Part shown: one piece after another, positions 10,891 through 25,774 of the stretch
How positions within the stretch are numbered: the stretch's first letter is position 1
Layout: every line of letters starts with the position of its first letter
Assembly: GCF_043290135.1 (NCBI RefSeq)
Contig: NC_134710.1
Location: 140,191,832 to 140,255,831 of the forward strand
Direction: 5' to 3'
Source: Rhipicephalus microplus
Taxonomy: Eukaryota > Arthropoda > Arachnida > Ixodida > Ixodidae
Length of the DNA: 64,000 nucleotides
Notes under the pieces: generated by a model
Seen by the model: only the letters and a program-made list of their open reading frames with translations
Databases searched by the model: none
Told to the model about the DNA's origin: nothing
Made by a program: the position numbers and the translations under genes

Positions 10891-11060
10891 GACCTGGCGT
10901 AGCTCTGTGGTAGAATGCTTCATTGCCGCGTAGAATGCTTGGGTTCGATTCCAGCTGGGACCCTGACATTTATACTTTGCATTCGTCGGGTCGACGCTAC
11001 CGATGTCGGGTATGCCTTTACGCTCGCGCGTTAGAATTTCCCATGTGTGTTTTCATCGTT
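10891..11060 (+). mobile_element. tRNA-derived SINE head
   Basis: An A-box-like TAGCTCTGTGGTAGAATGC and a B-box GGTTCGATTCC (about 10932-10943) are spaced as in a tRNA gene, but there is no complete cloverleaf acceptor stem. A non-tRNA body follows, with an uncertain end. Confidence 0.6.
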
Positions 11061-11449
11061 CCTGGGTAGTGTAGCGTTGTGGGGTAAATTGGGTGGGATG
11101 ACCGACATTAGGCCGGTGATGAAAGCCGGACTTCCGTTTAGGAAACTTGAAAAAGTGATTTATTTACATTGAGAGAAAACGTTTACTGGTGCTCGTTCAT
11201 CCGGAGCCCGTCATCTTGGCTTTCTCGGGCCCCCTCGTCTCTGTCTCTCTTGGTCCATTTCACGAACGGCAGGGGCGGCTCGCAGTAAGAGGGCATGGTT
11301 GCTCCGTTCTGTTAAGTCTACCCATCCGCTTCCAGAAACGGCGTCGACTCTTCTGCTTCCCGAAACAGCCGCCGCATTCCGCGGTGCTTAGTTGTGGCGC
11401 GAGCGCAACCGTCTCGAACACGTCACTGGCAGCGGGGCGCAACAGTAGA

Positions 11450-11605
11450 TACTAAGCGTCAATCACATATGGCACATAACCGCATACCAGCGGCAGATAC
11501 CCCCCTGTGGAGATATTCCTGGGTAGAAACTAAGTGTCAATCACCTATGGTACATACCCGTATACGAGCGGCACATACCCAACCATGGGTGTGGGACCTT
11601 ATGTG
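11450..11605 (+). repeat. Diverged ~79-bp tandem duplication
   Basis: A block starting ACTAAGCGTCAATCACATATGG near 11451 is repeated as ACTAAGTGTCAATCACCTATGG near 11529. Copies differ at many positions, so this is an old duplication. Confidence 0.6.
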
Positions 11606-11734
11606 GAGGGAATCGAATCGTACATCGTGTTTGACGATGTACGCGACGAGAATGTGACATTATTTATGGTTTGACCAGCGCTTAATATTCGTCAAATCAT
11701 CTTACCCTCCCGTGCTAATTTTGGTTCACGCCAA

Positions 11735-11960
<226 letters not shown>

Positions 11961-12331
11961 CGTCGCACCCATTTTGCCTGTGCGTTGTAGCACAATCGCT
12001 CGGAGTTGTTACTCCTCGAACCACGAGCTCAAGGCACCTTTATGTGTTATTTGTACTGAACTTATGATGGGGATGAACCCAGAAAGACTCTACTATACAA
12101 TGACACCAACGCCACAACCGCTGATGGATAGTGGCCATAATAGCCTTTCCTAATAACACGCCCAGCGCCAGGAATCACTCTCGAAAAATTTAAGCATGCA
12201 GTGCCTGCCCGTGAGCATTTAGTGGAGACCAGCCCAGTTTTATTTGGCGTTATTCACCTGCTAAGTTAGTTAAAGGAAGTCATCTGATTATTGGTCAGTA
12301 GCCAGACTGGATAGCTAACATAGCCGTTGCG

Positions 12332-12383
<52 letters not shown>
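12332..12383. repeat. (AAT)n microsatellite
   Basis: About 17 uninterrupted triplets. Confidence 0.9.
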
Positions 12384-12780
12384 GCGACAACGATTTTAAA
12401 GCCACGTAGTCTTGGTTTCCGCGTCCTTTTCGTGCGTTCTGTACTAAGAGGAGCCGGCTAAACATCCAAGGGGTTATGACTCTCTCAGTACCCGATGCAG
12501 AAGCGCACACCGGATAACAGAAAAACAAACCATAAGTTTGTTTGGAGTAGCGTAAGGACTAAGCATTTCCTTGCATCTACCATAGGAATCACCGAGCATG
12601 CAATATTGCCGATGGCGAGCAGTAAGTTTGAATAGGACTTTCGCCGAGTGCAAATAAGATAGCAAAAAAAAACATGAAAATCACCATGACGTCACGTCTC
12701 AGTTGGCCCGCATGTTTCGCCGTTCATGTTTTGGTGGCGTCAGTCTCACGCTGCAAGTCAAGATAAGATGAACCACGAAA

Positions 12781-12850
12781 CCATGACCCATAGAACCCAT
12801 GGAACCCATAGAACCCACGGAACCCATAGAACCCGTGGATGAACCCATGA
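12781..12850. repeat. GAACCCATA/GG short minisatellite
   Basis: About six imperfect copies of a ~12-base word around GAACCCATGG/GAACCCATAG. Confidence 0.75.
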
Positions 12851-13610
12851 CGAACTCATGGAACCGTAAAAGCTGGGCGAAATAGGCAAAGGGAGCCTGA
12901 AAATGACCCCTCCATATGTCTTTATGTGCCTGTTAGTTCTCATTGTTATTTCCCCCATAAAACATTCAACTATGTTTATTTGCAGGAAAAAAATGCAGAA
13001 TTTCCTTGCGGGAAGCAAAGACCAAAGGCTAAAAGGCTGACGAGGTCTCACCCCACATTAACTAAATCAATCTACACACCTATACACATCAGTGATGCAC
13101 ACCTATACACATCGGTTGCATATTTTACATGTATTTTACACATTTCAGTGGTAGAAGGTACTGGCATGTCATGATATATTTCTCTTATATACCTAAAATG
13201 ATCAAACGCATAGAAAACGCATTCTCGGGCATATACAAACAAAAGCCCACGTTAAAAACACGCTTCGTTCTACATAATATGAATTCAGATATGCACGTGG
13301 ATGTATGTGTACATGCATATAAACGCGCAAAAACTGAAAATAAGCTCATGGGATCGGCTTTCAGACCCATCCAGAACCCCCCTAGGCAGTGTCATGGAGG
13401 GCCATGCTTAACCGCAGTGGCACTGTCACATATTTTATGAGGCCATTCTTATACACACTGTTCCTGAGCGTCTTGTGTATTTCAATCTCTGCTTGCAAAC
13501 AGCAGCTGGACCCGGAGCTCTCCTGACGAATCAAGAACCATGTCCACCTGGCGCTCATCCGCCGCAGTGAATGCAATTTCCGTTGATGGCAGTCTGCGAG
13601 ATAACCTTAC

Positions 13611-13838
13611 GATGGTTATAGGAGCGTCGCACGATCAGACACGCGAAAGCCGCTGGGGACGCCACGAAAGCGTCGATATCTCCCTCCACGAGCGGGCTGC
13701 CCAGCGGGGCGGCTTGGTTGAAGGCACGGTCGATAGGCGCGCCTGCCAAGGACGTCGCGTCTGGGCCTCTCGAGCACATGGCTCGCGGAATGTGGCCCTC
13801 GCGCGTGGCCAGCGCGTGCATTGACGCCGCGTATACGC
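13611..13838 (-). CDS. Possible host coding exon, function unknown
   Basis: On the minus strand this stretch is open in one frame and shows the GC-rich third positions (GAG, CTG, GTG, ATC, TTC, AAC) that genuine arthropod exons often have. It is bounded by an acceptor-like TTCTCCGTGCAG and a donor-like GTAAGG just after TATAACCATC. The translation includes APIDRAFNQAAPLGSPLVEG and DIDAFVASPAAFACLIVRR, which match no domain I recognise. The surrounding DNA is also GC-rich (about 13540-13930). It may instead be a chance open frame in a GC-rich island, or part of a repeat. No neighbouring exon could be identified. Confidence 0.28.
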
Positions 13839-15182
13839 CTGCACGGAGAACCATCGGTAACTGGCCGCAAACAGGAACACGCTTTCGACGCTCAGCTTCA
13901 AGGACCCCTTTGTTGTTGGTCGGCGGCAGCTTACGTGCTGCGAATAACGCGCCGTACCTTACGTTGAACCGTTTTATATATTAAGAAAGGCGAAAAACTG
14001 CGCGAGCACGCCTTCAACCGCCCTGAAGAACAAGGAAATATGAGGAGGACACTAAACAAAATTATCGGTGCATCCAAGGCATCGGCCATCTACACAGAAA
14101 ATAAAAGTGATAGTTAAATGAGAAATGAAGGGGCCTTTAGGGGTTGAACGCGATAGCGATATCCTGTCTCTACTGTGTACTTCAAACGCTTAGTGCATGA
14201 AACCTTTTCGAACTTGCTATGCACCCACTACGTGGCCTTAATAGGCGCAGTATAGCGTGCGTGCCTTTTGTAGAGGGTGAATGGCTTTAAATACGAAGCC
14301 ATCATGAAAATCACATGTTCTGGCACCCCATGGATATGGACACTTGTTCTACGCATTATTACTGAAATATTTCATGCTCTATTCTGAAGCATGTATACAG
14401 GACGCACGTGTTTGTAAAGCATGAAAGTTAAATTCACTGCATTCATAAGCAGACTCGTGATTGATTCCACGCAAGATCGAACAAAGCAGGGCTGGTCGAC
14501 CTCCTAAATTTCTTTCAAAATTTTAAATATTGTTGCCTGATCAGTGGAAAGAAAAGATCCGCATCTGGTTTTGCTGTAAAACATTTTTTTTTCGAGGCAC
14601 AGTAAATCAATAGTGATGGAGAGGGGGAGTATCACACTTACCTGCTCTGCTTCTTTTTTTGAATTTGGCGATGAATTGCACAAATTGTATTAAAGCTACG
14701 AGCCTCCAATTCGTTTGGCTACTATAAGCGTACTGGCGCTTACGTTCAATTACTTTAAGAATGTCTGCGTATTGTGTATTTTTAAAATAAAATTATCAAA
14801 GTTGACCTAAAAGCGTGTTTTTGCCTAGTTTGCAGGTCTTCATTACACAAAGCGCCTATGACAGAGCGGTGAAAATTCCGTATCACTTTCTCAACACGCT
14901 TATTTACAAAACTGCCAAACCTTCTATTGATAGCACTCCTCAATAAAAAGGTGTAATCGGGCTAACTTCACGAAAAGAGCATGCAAGGGAAACTTCTGAC
15001 GGCGATTAAAAAATCATTTTTCATTTTTTTATACTTTCCCACTTATTTGACTGTACAATCAGCTTTCACAATCAATAAAACAACAAAACATGTTGCATTA
15101 TATGGTTTAGCTTGCAGTTAAGGCCCGTCAAAAAATGTCCTTCCGCAAGGATAGGCAACAACAGATCGGACTTCCTGCCCGC

Positions 15183-15267
15183 TAGAAAAAAAAATAAACA
15201 TTACTCAATGTGAGTAGTGTTTATTTTTTTATTTCAACATGAAATAAGCCAGAATGCAGGCGTAGTC

Positions 15268-15303
<36 letters not shown>

Positions 15304-15692
15304 GTGGAGCCTGATGCCGCAGTGCCTGGGAACCTCATCCTTACAACAATAACTTCTAATCATTCACTAGCGTGTTTATCACTGCTAATTTGCAGCGGTG
15401 AGACATAATTACTCAAGAAAATATCATGTTAAATTGAAAAGCCGTACGCGATCACAAATTTCACAGAATCTACAGACCCGGAAATCGTGCTCAGTTTTGC
15501 GCGAAGGTCTTAATTGTTCGACGGGCCCTGCTCACATCGGAGCGTGGGCTGTGCGCACTTGCTTGCTCGGTAATCCCGCACTGATGGCCGCTCGAAATCA
15601 TTTCGAAATTTGCGTCCTCTGTGCAGTCTAGAGCCTTTTCAGTGCTGCTTACCTTTTAGGAAACTGAAGTACAGTCCAGCATTCTATACCTG
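15183..15692. other. Centre of the foldback element
   Basis: It starts with a small palindrome (about 15187-15235) built on AAATAAACATTACTCA and its near-complement. A (GAT)n tract lies at about 15270-15303. No gene is visible. Confidence 0.5.
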
Positions 15693-16361
15693 GCGGGCAG
15701 GAAGTCCGATCTGCTTTTGCCTATCCTTGCGCAAGGGCATTATTTGATGGGCTGTAACTGCAAGCGAAACCATATAATGCAACATGCTTTTATTGATTGT
15801 GAAAGCTGATTGTACAGTAAAATAAGTGGGGAAAGTATAAAAAATATCGAAAATGATTTTTTTATCGTGGTCAGAAGTTTCCCTAGCATGCTCTCTTCTT
15901 GAAGTTAGCCCGATTATATCTTTTCATTGAGAAGTGCTATTAATAAAAGTTTTGGCAGTTTACATTCTTAAAGTAATTGAACGTAAGCGCCAGTACGCTT
16001 ATAGTAGCCAAACGAATTGGAGGCTCGTAGCTTTAATACAATTTGTGCAATTCATCGCCTAATTCAAAAAAAAGAAGCAGAGCAAGTAAGCGTGATACTC
16101 CACCTCTCCATCATCATTGATATACTGTGCCTCGAAAAAAATGACAGGAAAACCGATTGCGAATCTCTTCTTCCCACTGATCAGGCAACAATATATAAAA
16201 TATATAAATTGTGAAAGAACAGTGTGAGACCGTGCTGTGTAGTATCAAGCTGACTATTCATCTTTCTCTTTCCTTTCTATTATTCCGCCTTTCCCCCACA
16301 CCAACTGTAGGGTAACCAACCGAGCCAAGCTTGGTTGACATCTCTCTTTCCTCTCTATTTA

Positions 16362-16386
16362 TCTCTCTCTCTCTCTCTCTCTCTCT
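16362..16386. repeat. (CT)n microsatellite
   Basis: About 12 CT dinucleotides within the extra segment of the foldback right arm. Confidence 0.85.
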
Positions 16387-16424
16387 TGAAAGAAATTTAA
16401 GAGGTCGACCAGCCATGCTTTGTA

Positions 16425-16660
16425 GAATCACCCTCGTGGCTTTAAGGTTGAACATCCGCATGCTATGCGAACTACCCGGGTTCGAACCCCATTCGGACGC
16501 AAATTACCGAGGTTCTCCCCACTCTGACCCAGGATTTATTATTATTTGTTTTATTTGCATCATTCTCGATCTTTCGGTCACGGATAAGATGATGACTTTT
16601 CGCTCACAGTCAACGACACCGACGCCGACGCCGTAATTTTCGGCGAAAGGAGATTTTAAC
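16425..16660 (+). mobile_element. tRNA-derived SINE
   Basis: The B box GGGTTCGAACCCC (about 16479-16491) follows an A-box-like CGTGGCTTTAAGGTTGAAC. The body TTTATTTGCATC...TTTCGGTCACG...TTTTTCGCTCACA also occurs in the SINEs at 40.3, 59.6 and 62.8 kb, defining one family. Confidence 0.75.
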
Positions 16661-17005
16661 GCTATCACGTTAATAAGTCGTTCGCATAAGTTACTACGCC
16701 AGCCATATCTAGATGTTTACTGATCAATATTTTACGTCCAAAATTAAGTAGCAACGATGCATATGTTGTTTTTTACATGGTGTGGAAATTTGGAATAGTT
16801 TACCTGCTCATCTAAAATAGTCATCATTATCATTGTACCAGCGTACACACTTAATCCTTACTTCTGAGGCATTATTTAATTAATTGTTTATTCTTGTCAA
16901 TATTCTGTGCAATTTTCATATTCACGTTATCAGTTAAGTTTTATTACTTGACTTTGTAGGACTTGTGCAACCGTTTGCTGGTTATTTCCATTATCACTCT
17001 ATATA

Positions 17006-17115
17006 ATCAAACACCCTCTCAACAAAGTGCTATAGGAAGTTTCAAACTACATCGTTATACATCAAACACCCTCTCAACAAAGTGCTATAGGAAGTTTCAA
17101 ACTACATCGTTATAC
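17006..17115. repeat. Perfect 55-bp tandem duplication
   Basis: Positions 17006-17060 and 17061-17115 are identical. The unit starts ATCAAACACCCTCTCAACAA. Identity indicates a very recent event. Confidence 0.95.
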
Positions 17116-18702
17116 ATGTTACTGCGTTGTAAATACCGCACGCTGTTAAGCTCGCACTAAAGCCGAAACGGATAAGGCATCCTTCGCTGTACAGCTCATT
17201 TCGCTGTGGAGACGTCTGCAGCATAATCCAAGTCTGGTAGCTTTATTTTTTCTCTACCAGAATACAGCCCGTCCGTTCAAGAAATCAATCTCAAAATTTG
17301 TACGATACCTCCATGGCTTCAACCCCACATTACGCTTCATTTTTGTCTGGGTCAGTAAACAAGCAATCGACCTTTATTGCGACAAAGGAATTGCAACGAT
17401 AGCAGTTGAAATCATCACCTTAACACTGGTTTCCATCAGTCCTCTGAATATGCAAAGGTTTGAGCACACAGCAGGCTTGCATTCGTGTATTAGCAATCTT
17501 CAGAGTGCTGTAACGGCATCGGCTGCGGCACCGTTGTCTTGCGGCATTCAGCCAGTTCAAATGCATTCGCTAGCATCATGCTCCCGTTGCATTCGCCCTT
17601 TCCGCTGTGACTTTCCTTGTGGCCCTGCTAAATGCATACAACCCGCTTACAAATCAGGATGAGTACATTTAAAAGAACACATCTCACGTGAATGTAGCCT
17701 GCATGGTGCAGGGTTGTTTCATTTCACAAACAGGAAAGTTTAGCCGAGATGAGGCGATAATCTTTAAGTAACTACTTTGCTTCGCCACGGGAGCTTTTTT
17801 TAAACGATGACGACTGACAGTCGTTTGTAATGGGTAATAACCACTTGTTGTTACTTTTTTGTCGGAAAATACCGAGAAAAAAACAGCAATTTTATTAAGC
17901 GGTGAAAGTGGGAGTACTATAGTAAAGCGTTGAGAATGAATGCTATACTGACGTGGTGCACGATTCAAGAAGAGTCCAATGATCAGTTGTTCACTACTCG
18001 AATTCTCGGTGTGGAGCGACGATTGCTGCTTGCTCGACGGCAAAGACGCCCACACGCATGCGCACACGCAACATTACATGTATTACACAAACAAACACAC
18101 CGAAGTTCCGTCAAAAAATAGTATGTGTTATTACGATGCGGTATAGGTTACGTTGTCTGATGTGAATTTGCTATGATAGGGATACCTGCAGCCACCTTTG
18201 TGAACAGGTGCACCTTTTACGGGCGAAATTCATCGCTATCGCCTTGAGCACAGCGGTTTCCCCGCGGCCAGCGAGTGGGCGCCCAGCGTGGGCTGTCACC
18301 GAACAAAATGCGACGCAAGGGTTCTAGCGGCGCATACGCAGGCAAGAAAAAAACGCAGGGACGTCCGGCGTGAGTGGGCTCGCAACAAATGAAAGTCGTA
18401 CGAGGTAGAATGCAGGGGAAACTCATCGGGAATACGGCGGGACCCTGGCGGTGCCGCATGCAAAATCTAAAACACAATAAAGTTGCACCGTACCACCGAG
18501 TCGTAATTTCGTGCCACACGTCTTTATTTTATTTTGTTTACAACAGTGCGTTGCACCAGTGCTTGAAATAATAATGACTGCAGGCGGTCTGGAATTATGA
18601 AACGCTCGTACAATAGCAGGTACGTTACCGTGGTAGAAAAGTTGTTGGAAATTCTAACATCTAGCTGCATGTGAGCCTGTACAAAACCTCCTTGATCAGG
18701 CG
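17116..18702. other. Unassigned DNA
   Basis: Mixed AT-rich DNA with a moderately GC-rich patch near 18220-18470. Open frames on both strands there are short and carry no recognised motif. Confidence 0.35.
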
Positions 18703-18845
18703 AAAATGCTGTAGGCCCGTGTGCTCAGATTTGGGTGCACGTTAAAGAACCCCAACAGGTCGAAAATTTCCGGAGCCCTCTACTATACGGTGTCTTTCAC
18801 AATCATATGGTAGTTGTGGGACGTTAAACCTCCAATAACAATCAA
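18703..18845 (+). mobile_element. 5'-truncated SINE tail
   Basis: The sequence TAGGCCCGTGTGCTCAGATT onward, ending near GTGGGACGTTAAACC and AATCAATAAAC, matches the reverse complement of the SINE tail at 4200-4345. The tRNA-like head is absent. Confidence 0.75.
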
Positions 18846-20596
<1,751 letters not shown>

Positions 20597-20730
20597 TTTC
20601 TTTCTTCTTATTGACATTCCGTTTGTTCTAATAACTTCCCCTATACATTCCTTGGCATTATTGTCTGTTAGATCTCATTAATATTGTGTCAAAACACGGA
20701 AAAACGGGCCCTTAGGTACACACTTCTTTT

Positions 20731-20997
<267 letters not shown>

Positions 20998-21131
20998 TTT
21001 CTTTCTTCTTATTGACATTCCGTTTGTTCTAATAACTTCCCCTATACATTCCTTGGCATTATTGTCTGTTAGATCTCATTAATATTGTGTCAAAACACGG
21101 AAAAACGGGCCCTTAGGTACACACTTCTTTT

Positions 21132-21240
<109 letters not shown>

Positions 21241-21661
21241 CGAGATGAATCATTGACATACTTTTAGCGAGCGAGAAGCGAGAACGCTGAATAACCATTG
21301 TAAACATTCTCATCAACGGTACAAGAGAATTTGTACGTTAAATACATATCAATCGGTAGAAGAGAATTTGAAGCCCGATAAATCATTTTCACCTAAGTGC
21401 CACCGGTGGTCACTGCAGCGGTGATGAATTGTGATGAATAGGTAATTATGTATTTTGTATGTCATTATAATCATTATATGAGCTGGACGCACACGCAATG
21501 GCGTGTATACAATGTGCATGACCAATGGTATAGTCCCTATTATTCACACCGACATTTAAGGAAAATTCAAATAAAGGCCCAGATAGAAGAAAGTGTGTAA
21601 ATTATCCCAAGAATGCTTATCAAGCTCAATTTTGCAGCTAATGCTACATCAATCATTAGCA

Positions 21662-21850
21662 CTCGCCCTGGTGGCTTAGGTGCAGTTGCGTAGCGCTGCT
21701 AATCACGAGGACACGGGTTCGATTTCCGGTGGCCACATTTTAATGGCGATACGTTAGTGCACTTCAATTCAGGTGAACGTTGAAGAGCCATGAGATGCTC
21801 AAAATTACACCCCCTTCTCGTCCCGCTTCCCTTGCATACGACAGATGTAT
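21662..21850 (+). mobile_element. tRNA-derived SINE
   Basis: An A-box-like TGGTGGCTTAGGTGCAG and a B-box GGGTTCGATTTCC (about 21715-21727) lead into a diverged copy of the tail seen at 4199-4344. Confidence 0.65.
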
Positions 21851-22560
21851 GCAGTTCTCATTGGCCCAGCACTTTCTATAATATGTCCTGGCGGCAATTG
21901 GTTCAACTTTTCTTTCGCGAATAATTTACTTTTACGTAAGAAGATTTGGTGTTTACCAGCCCTGATTATGGCGTCTGCATTCAAGTGATGCCGGAAATGC
22001 CGCCCTGTTTAGCGTGGAAGTAGACGCGTGCGGAAACTTGGCCCATTCACTGCTATCCACGGTACTTTGTATGAAAGCTAAGAGGAGGCCGCGAGTGGGC
22101 CCTCAGCGGATAGCATTGTCGAATAGATCTCTTGTCAGTCACTGCCGAGGCCAGATGTGCCGAAAGAGCGCTGCGAGCACTCCGGCTGCAGAACTGGATC
22201 GCGCGCTTTGCCGCCGCCGTCCTGGGGCATCCGTGCGTGACGGGTGCTTGACGCGGTCTGCGAGGCACCGTGAGGACGACCGGCCGAGTGCACGGCGCCG
22301 CAGCTGCCCAGTGTGTGCTAAAATCTGCGTCGAGCGATTGGCTCGCATATATGCGATTTCTGGTGCGCTGATACCGCGTCAGAGAGCAGACGTTGTCCTT
22401 GAATCGTCCGCGTGTGAGAGGTGCGTTAGCACATGCGTCCTCGCAGCCTCTGTCACGTTTACGCGGACGATTGCCGCGACGCTGTTTCGGATATGAAACC
22501 GTGCAGGACAAACCAGTAGGCATATCGCACGAAGATCATCGTCACTATAGTTCACAACGC
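21851..22560. other. GC-rich DNA without a clear gene
   Basis: Positions 22010-22500 are CpG-rich and stay open in three frames at once. That is a base-composition effect more than coding evidence. Confidence 0.35.
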
Positions 22561-22619
22561 CAGCGATAAAATATATATCGGGGCTGTAGAACGGCCTTCG
22601 CCTGCTGCGCGCCAGTCCG

Positions 22620-22850
22620 CCGGTGATTTCAACAACACCCCCCCACTCTCGCGCTCTCTTTCCATCTCCTTCGTCGCCGAGTTTCAAGATGGCGTCAGCA
22701 TTTGACGTCACCTCATCCTCTTTTAGCGGCCATATTGCGCTCGTGACGCAGCGCTTGGCTGCCTTGGTATCAGACGAGAGATTTGCCGCCGCCGCAGCGA
22801 GCGGAGTGCCGAGAGGAAGGAGAGGGAAGCCGGCGGGGAAAAAATGAGAG
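22620..22850 (+). promoter_or_regulatory. Possible CpG-rich promoter
   Basis: A YY1-like AAGATGGCG (about 22686), a full CRE TGACGTCA (about 22705), a GCGGCCATATT and a second CRE-like TGACGCA lie within 80 bases in CpG-rich DNA. A GC-rich GCCGCCGCCGC run follows. No downstream coding exon is identified, so it could equally be a transposon promoter. Confidence 0.25.
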
Positions 22851-23314
22851 AAGGAAAGCTGAATTTTTTTTTCTGCTCTCCATATTTATTATTATTATTA
22901 CTTCATCTTGTTGCTTTGTTTGCAGCAGTTGCCTGCGCGGGCAGGCGGCCACTTGTCCCTCTGACGTAGTTCCGCGTGTCACAATAAGCGGCTGCTCCCG
23001 GCGAAGTGCGGTTTCCATCATGCGCTGTTTGTGTAGTGCACGCTGGTTAGCTCCGAAATGCAGGGCCCTGCTTTGAATCACGAGCATGGCCTACGAGTTT
23101 TCGCCTACTTGGAACGGTGAACAAAAAAGAAAGATAGAAAGGTTTAAAATTATTTAACACGTTTCTGTTGAAACGCCGAGGCCGTTTTGGGCTCATTGCA
23201 TCACTGTCTACGTGATGTCGATACAAAAGGCGTACTGCATTCATTGCCCAATAATGAATCAACGCATGTATATGGATGTCGGAGGAAAGCATGCTTCCAA
23301 AAGCACGGAAACAG

Positions 23315-24204
<890 letters not shown>

Positions 24205-24348
24205 GTGGCACTTTTCTTTTTCGTAACCACTTAGAGACTTAGAGAAAAAGAGAGTGAATCATAATTAGTGCACATTTTCATTGAGGTAATTTTATACTTC
24301 AAATTCGACTCTTGAAAATAACTCTTTTTTTTCTCAAGGCCCGAAAAA

Positions 24349-24620
24349 GAGACACGACGGAACGGATGGATTCGCATAATTTTTAGCCGCCTGAACTTCA
24401 GACAAGTCTCTACCAGCATTTAACCCACCGCCGTTTATGGTGATCCATTGTTGAACCTCCTGTGGTCGTAGGATCGAATACCGGTGGCCGTGGCCATAAT
24501 TCGATGAAGGCGAAATTCTAGAGGCCCCTTTACTTGAATTTAAATACACGATAATCCTTCCTCTACGGCGTCTCTCATTATCATAGCGTTGTTTTGGGAC
24601 GTAGAACCCCAACACTTATT
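24349..24620 (+). mobile_element. tRNA-derived SINE
   Basis: The B-box-like AGGATCGAATACC (about 24470) is followed by the common tail, including CTACGGCGTCTCTCATTATC and TTTTGGGACGTAGAACCCC. Confidence 0.65.
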
Positions 24621-24634
24621 AATGGGCCAGCACC

Positions 24635-24745
24635 TTAATATAGAATCACTCCAAAAGAAATGCCATCGTCGTGGACGGGGATCGGACGCCTAGCCTTGCA
24701 CTGATCAGCAGAATGCCATACACAGGCTGTGAGCCGCCCCGGCAA
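24635..24745 (-). mobile_element. Possible SINE head, diverged
   Basis: On the minus strand GGCGGCTCACAGCCTGTG and GCGTCCGATCCCCG have the spacing of A and B boxes. Divergence makes this weak. Confidence 0.35.
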
Positions 24746-25447
24746 GTATCCAGAAATCTGTTTACCGCGAAACAGAGGAACGGGCGGGGGGGAGGTCGCA
24801 ATTCATTCATACAACATTACTCTATACTTCTCCACTGCGGGTCAGGCTAGTATACGCGTTTATTCAAGCCTGTAGGCGTCGGTAAAGTTCTACGACTTGC
24901 ATCATCGTGCAGAAACTCTTGCGCTGCGAAATAAACGTCTTTGCTTTCAGCCTAGCTATTTATGTACGACGCTGGACGATGGAGCGATCTCCAGGTACCA
25001 CTGTCTTGTGCTAGCTAATTTCGAGTCAATTGTGCTGGTAATGTTTTCAAATTAAACAACCGCATCAACTATAATTCTTCTGCCGTACTCGATTGCGCTT
25101 CGATTTCTTCGGCAGCCATTCGGGAAGTATGTGCATACCGGATTGCATCTGTTCCTTTTAATTCAAGTTGAATATCGGCCATACTCGTTTAATCTATAAT
25201 CCGCTTTCTAATATTGTTACACCAAACTTTATTTTGGAAGTCCTTCATACTTTACCTGTTTATTTATGTCTTTCAATCTGATGTGAGCGCCGCGACCATG
25301 TACGGGAGTTAGTAGCATTCAGATGATGCACCTTTAATCGTTTGAAGAATAAAACTAAGCCGACTGTCGGTGACAATTGTCGTATGCACTTGCTAATTTG
25401 TTTTTCCCTTCAATTTCCTCCTGGGGATTCTCTATGTCGAGGTAGGT
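24746..25447. other. Unassigned DNA
   Basis: AT-rich single-copy-looking sequence with no supported gene. Confidence 0.4.
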
Positions 25448-25665
25448 GGGTAAATAACTTTATTGATTCACGAAAGAATCACGTGAGAAGGGGAAAGAGA
25501 AAAGGACGCGGGACGGCGATCGGGCTGCTCTAGATGGCCGGACTTGTGTGCTTCGGTGGTCCCTCCTATCGAAATGCGACCGCCGCTGCCCATGGATCGA
25601 ACCCGCGACTTCTGGGTCAGTGACCGAGCACATTGACCTCCGTTCCACCGAGGTGGACAGCTCTT
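25448..25665 (-). mobile_element. tRNA-derived SINE
   Basis: Minus-strand A-box-like TCGGTGGAACGGAGGTCAATG and B-box GGGTTCGATCC (about 25590-25602) head the element. The body differs from the SINE at 4199. Confidence 0.65.
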
Positions 25666-25774
25666 TCTCTCTATATGTCTGTGTTGTAGCAATTGTGGGT
25701 ATTAGGCTTACTGCGTCCCGTCCTTAGTTAAAGCAAAGAAGACCGAGCCATCAAATCACAACAAACAACAACAA

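Larger units (their letters stand above)
11961..13540. other. Unassigned DNA with short simple repeats
   Basis: No gene is supported. It contains an (AAT)n tract, a short GAACCCATA minisatellite, and two copies of a CACACCTATACACATC word (about 13074-13110). Confidence 0.4.
14457..16425. mobile_element. Foldback element with long inverted arms
   Basis: The left arm (14457-15182) and right arm (15693-16425) are reverse complements at roughly 80-90 percent by eye. They pair GTCGACCTCCTAAATTTCTTT outermost with its complement near 16385, and CTTCCTGCCCGC innermost. The left arm has about 150 extra bases (about 14765-14905). The right arm has about 165 extra bases (16217-16384) that include a CT microsatellite. 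A ~510-base centre separates the arms. No transposase frame is visible, so this is a non-autonomous foldback or an inverted duplication. Confidence 0.75.

Noticed and set aside
10891..10965. Functional tRNA gene
   Set aside because: A and B boxes are present, but no acceptor-stem pairing or mature tRNA fold is seen. It reads as a SINE head.
22014..22523. Long open frames on both strands near 22.0-22.5 kb
   Set aside because: High GC lowers stop frequency in all frames. Arg/Ala/Ser-rich translations show no domain.
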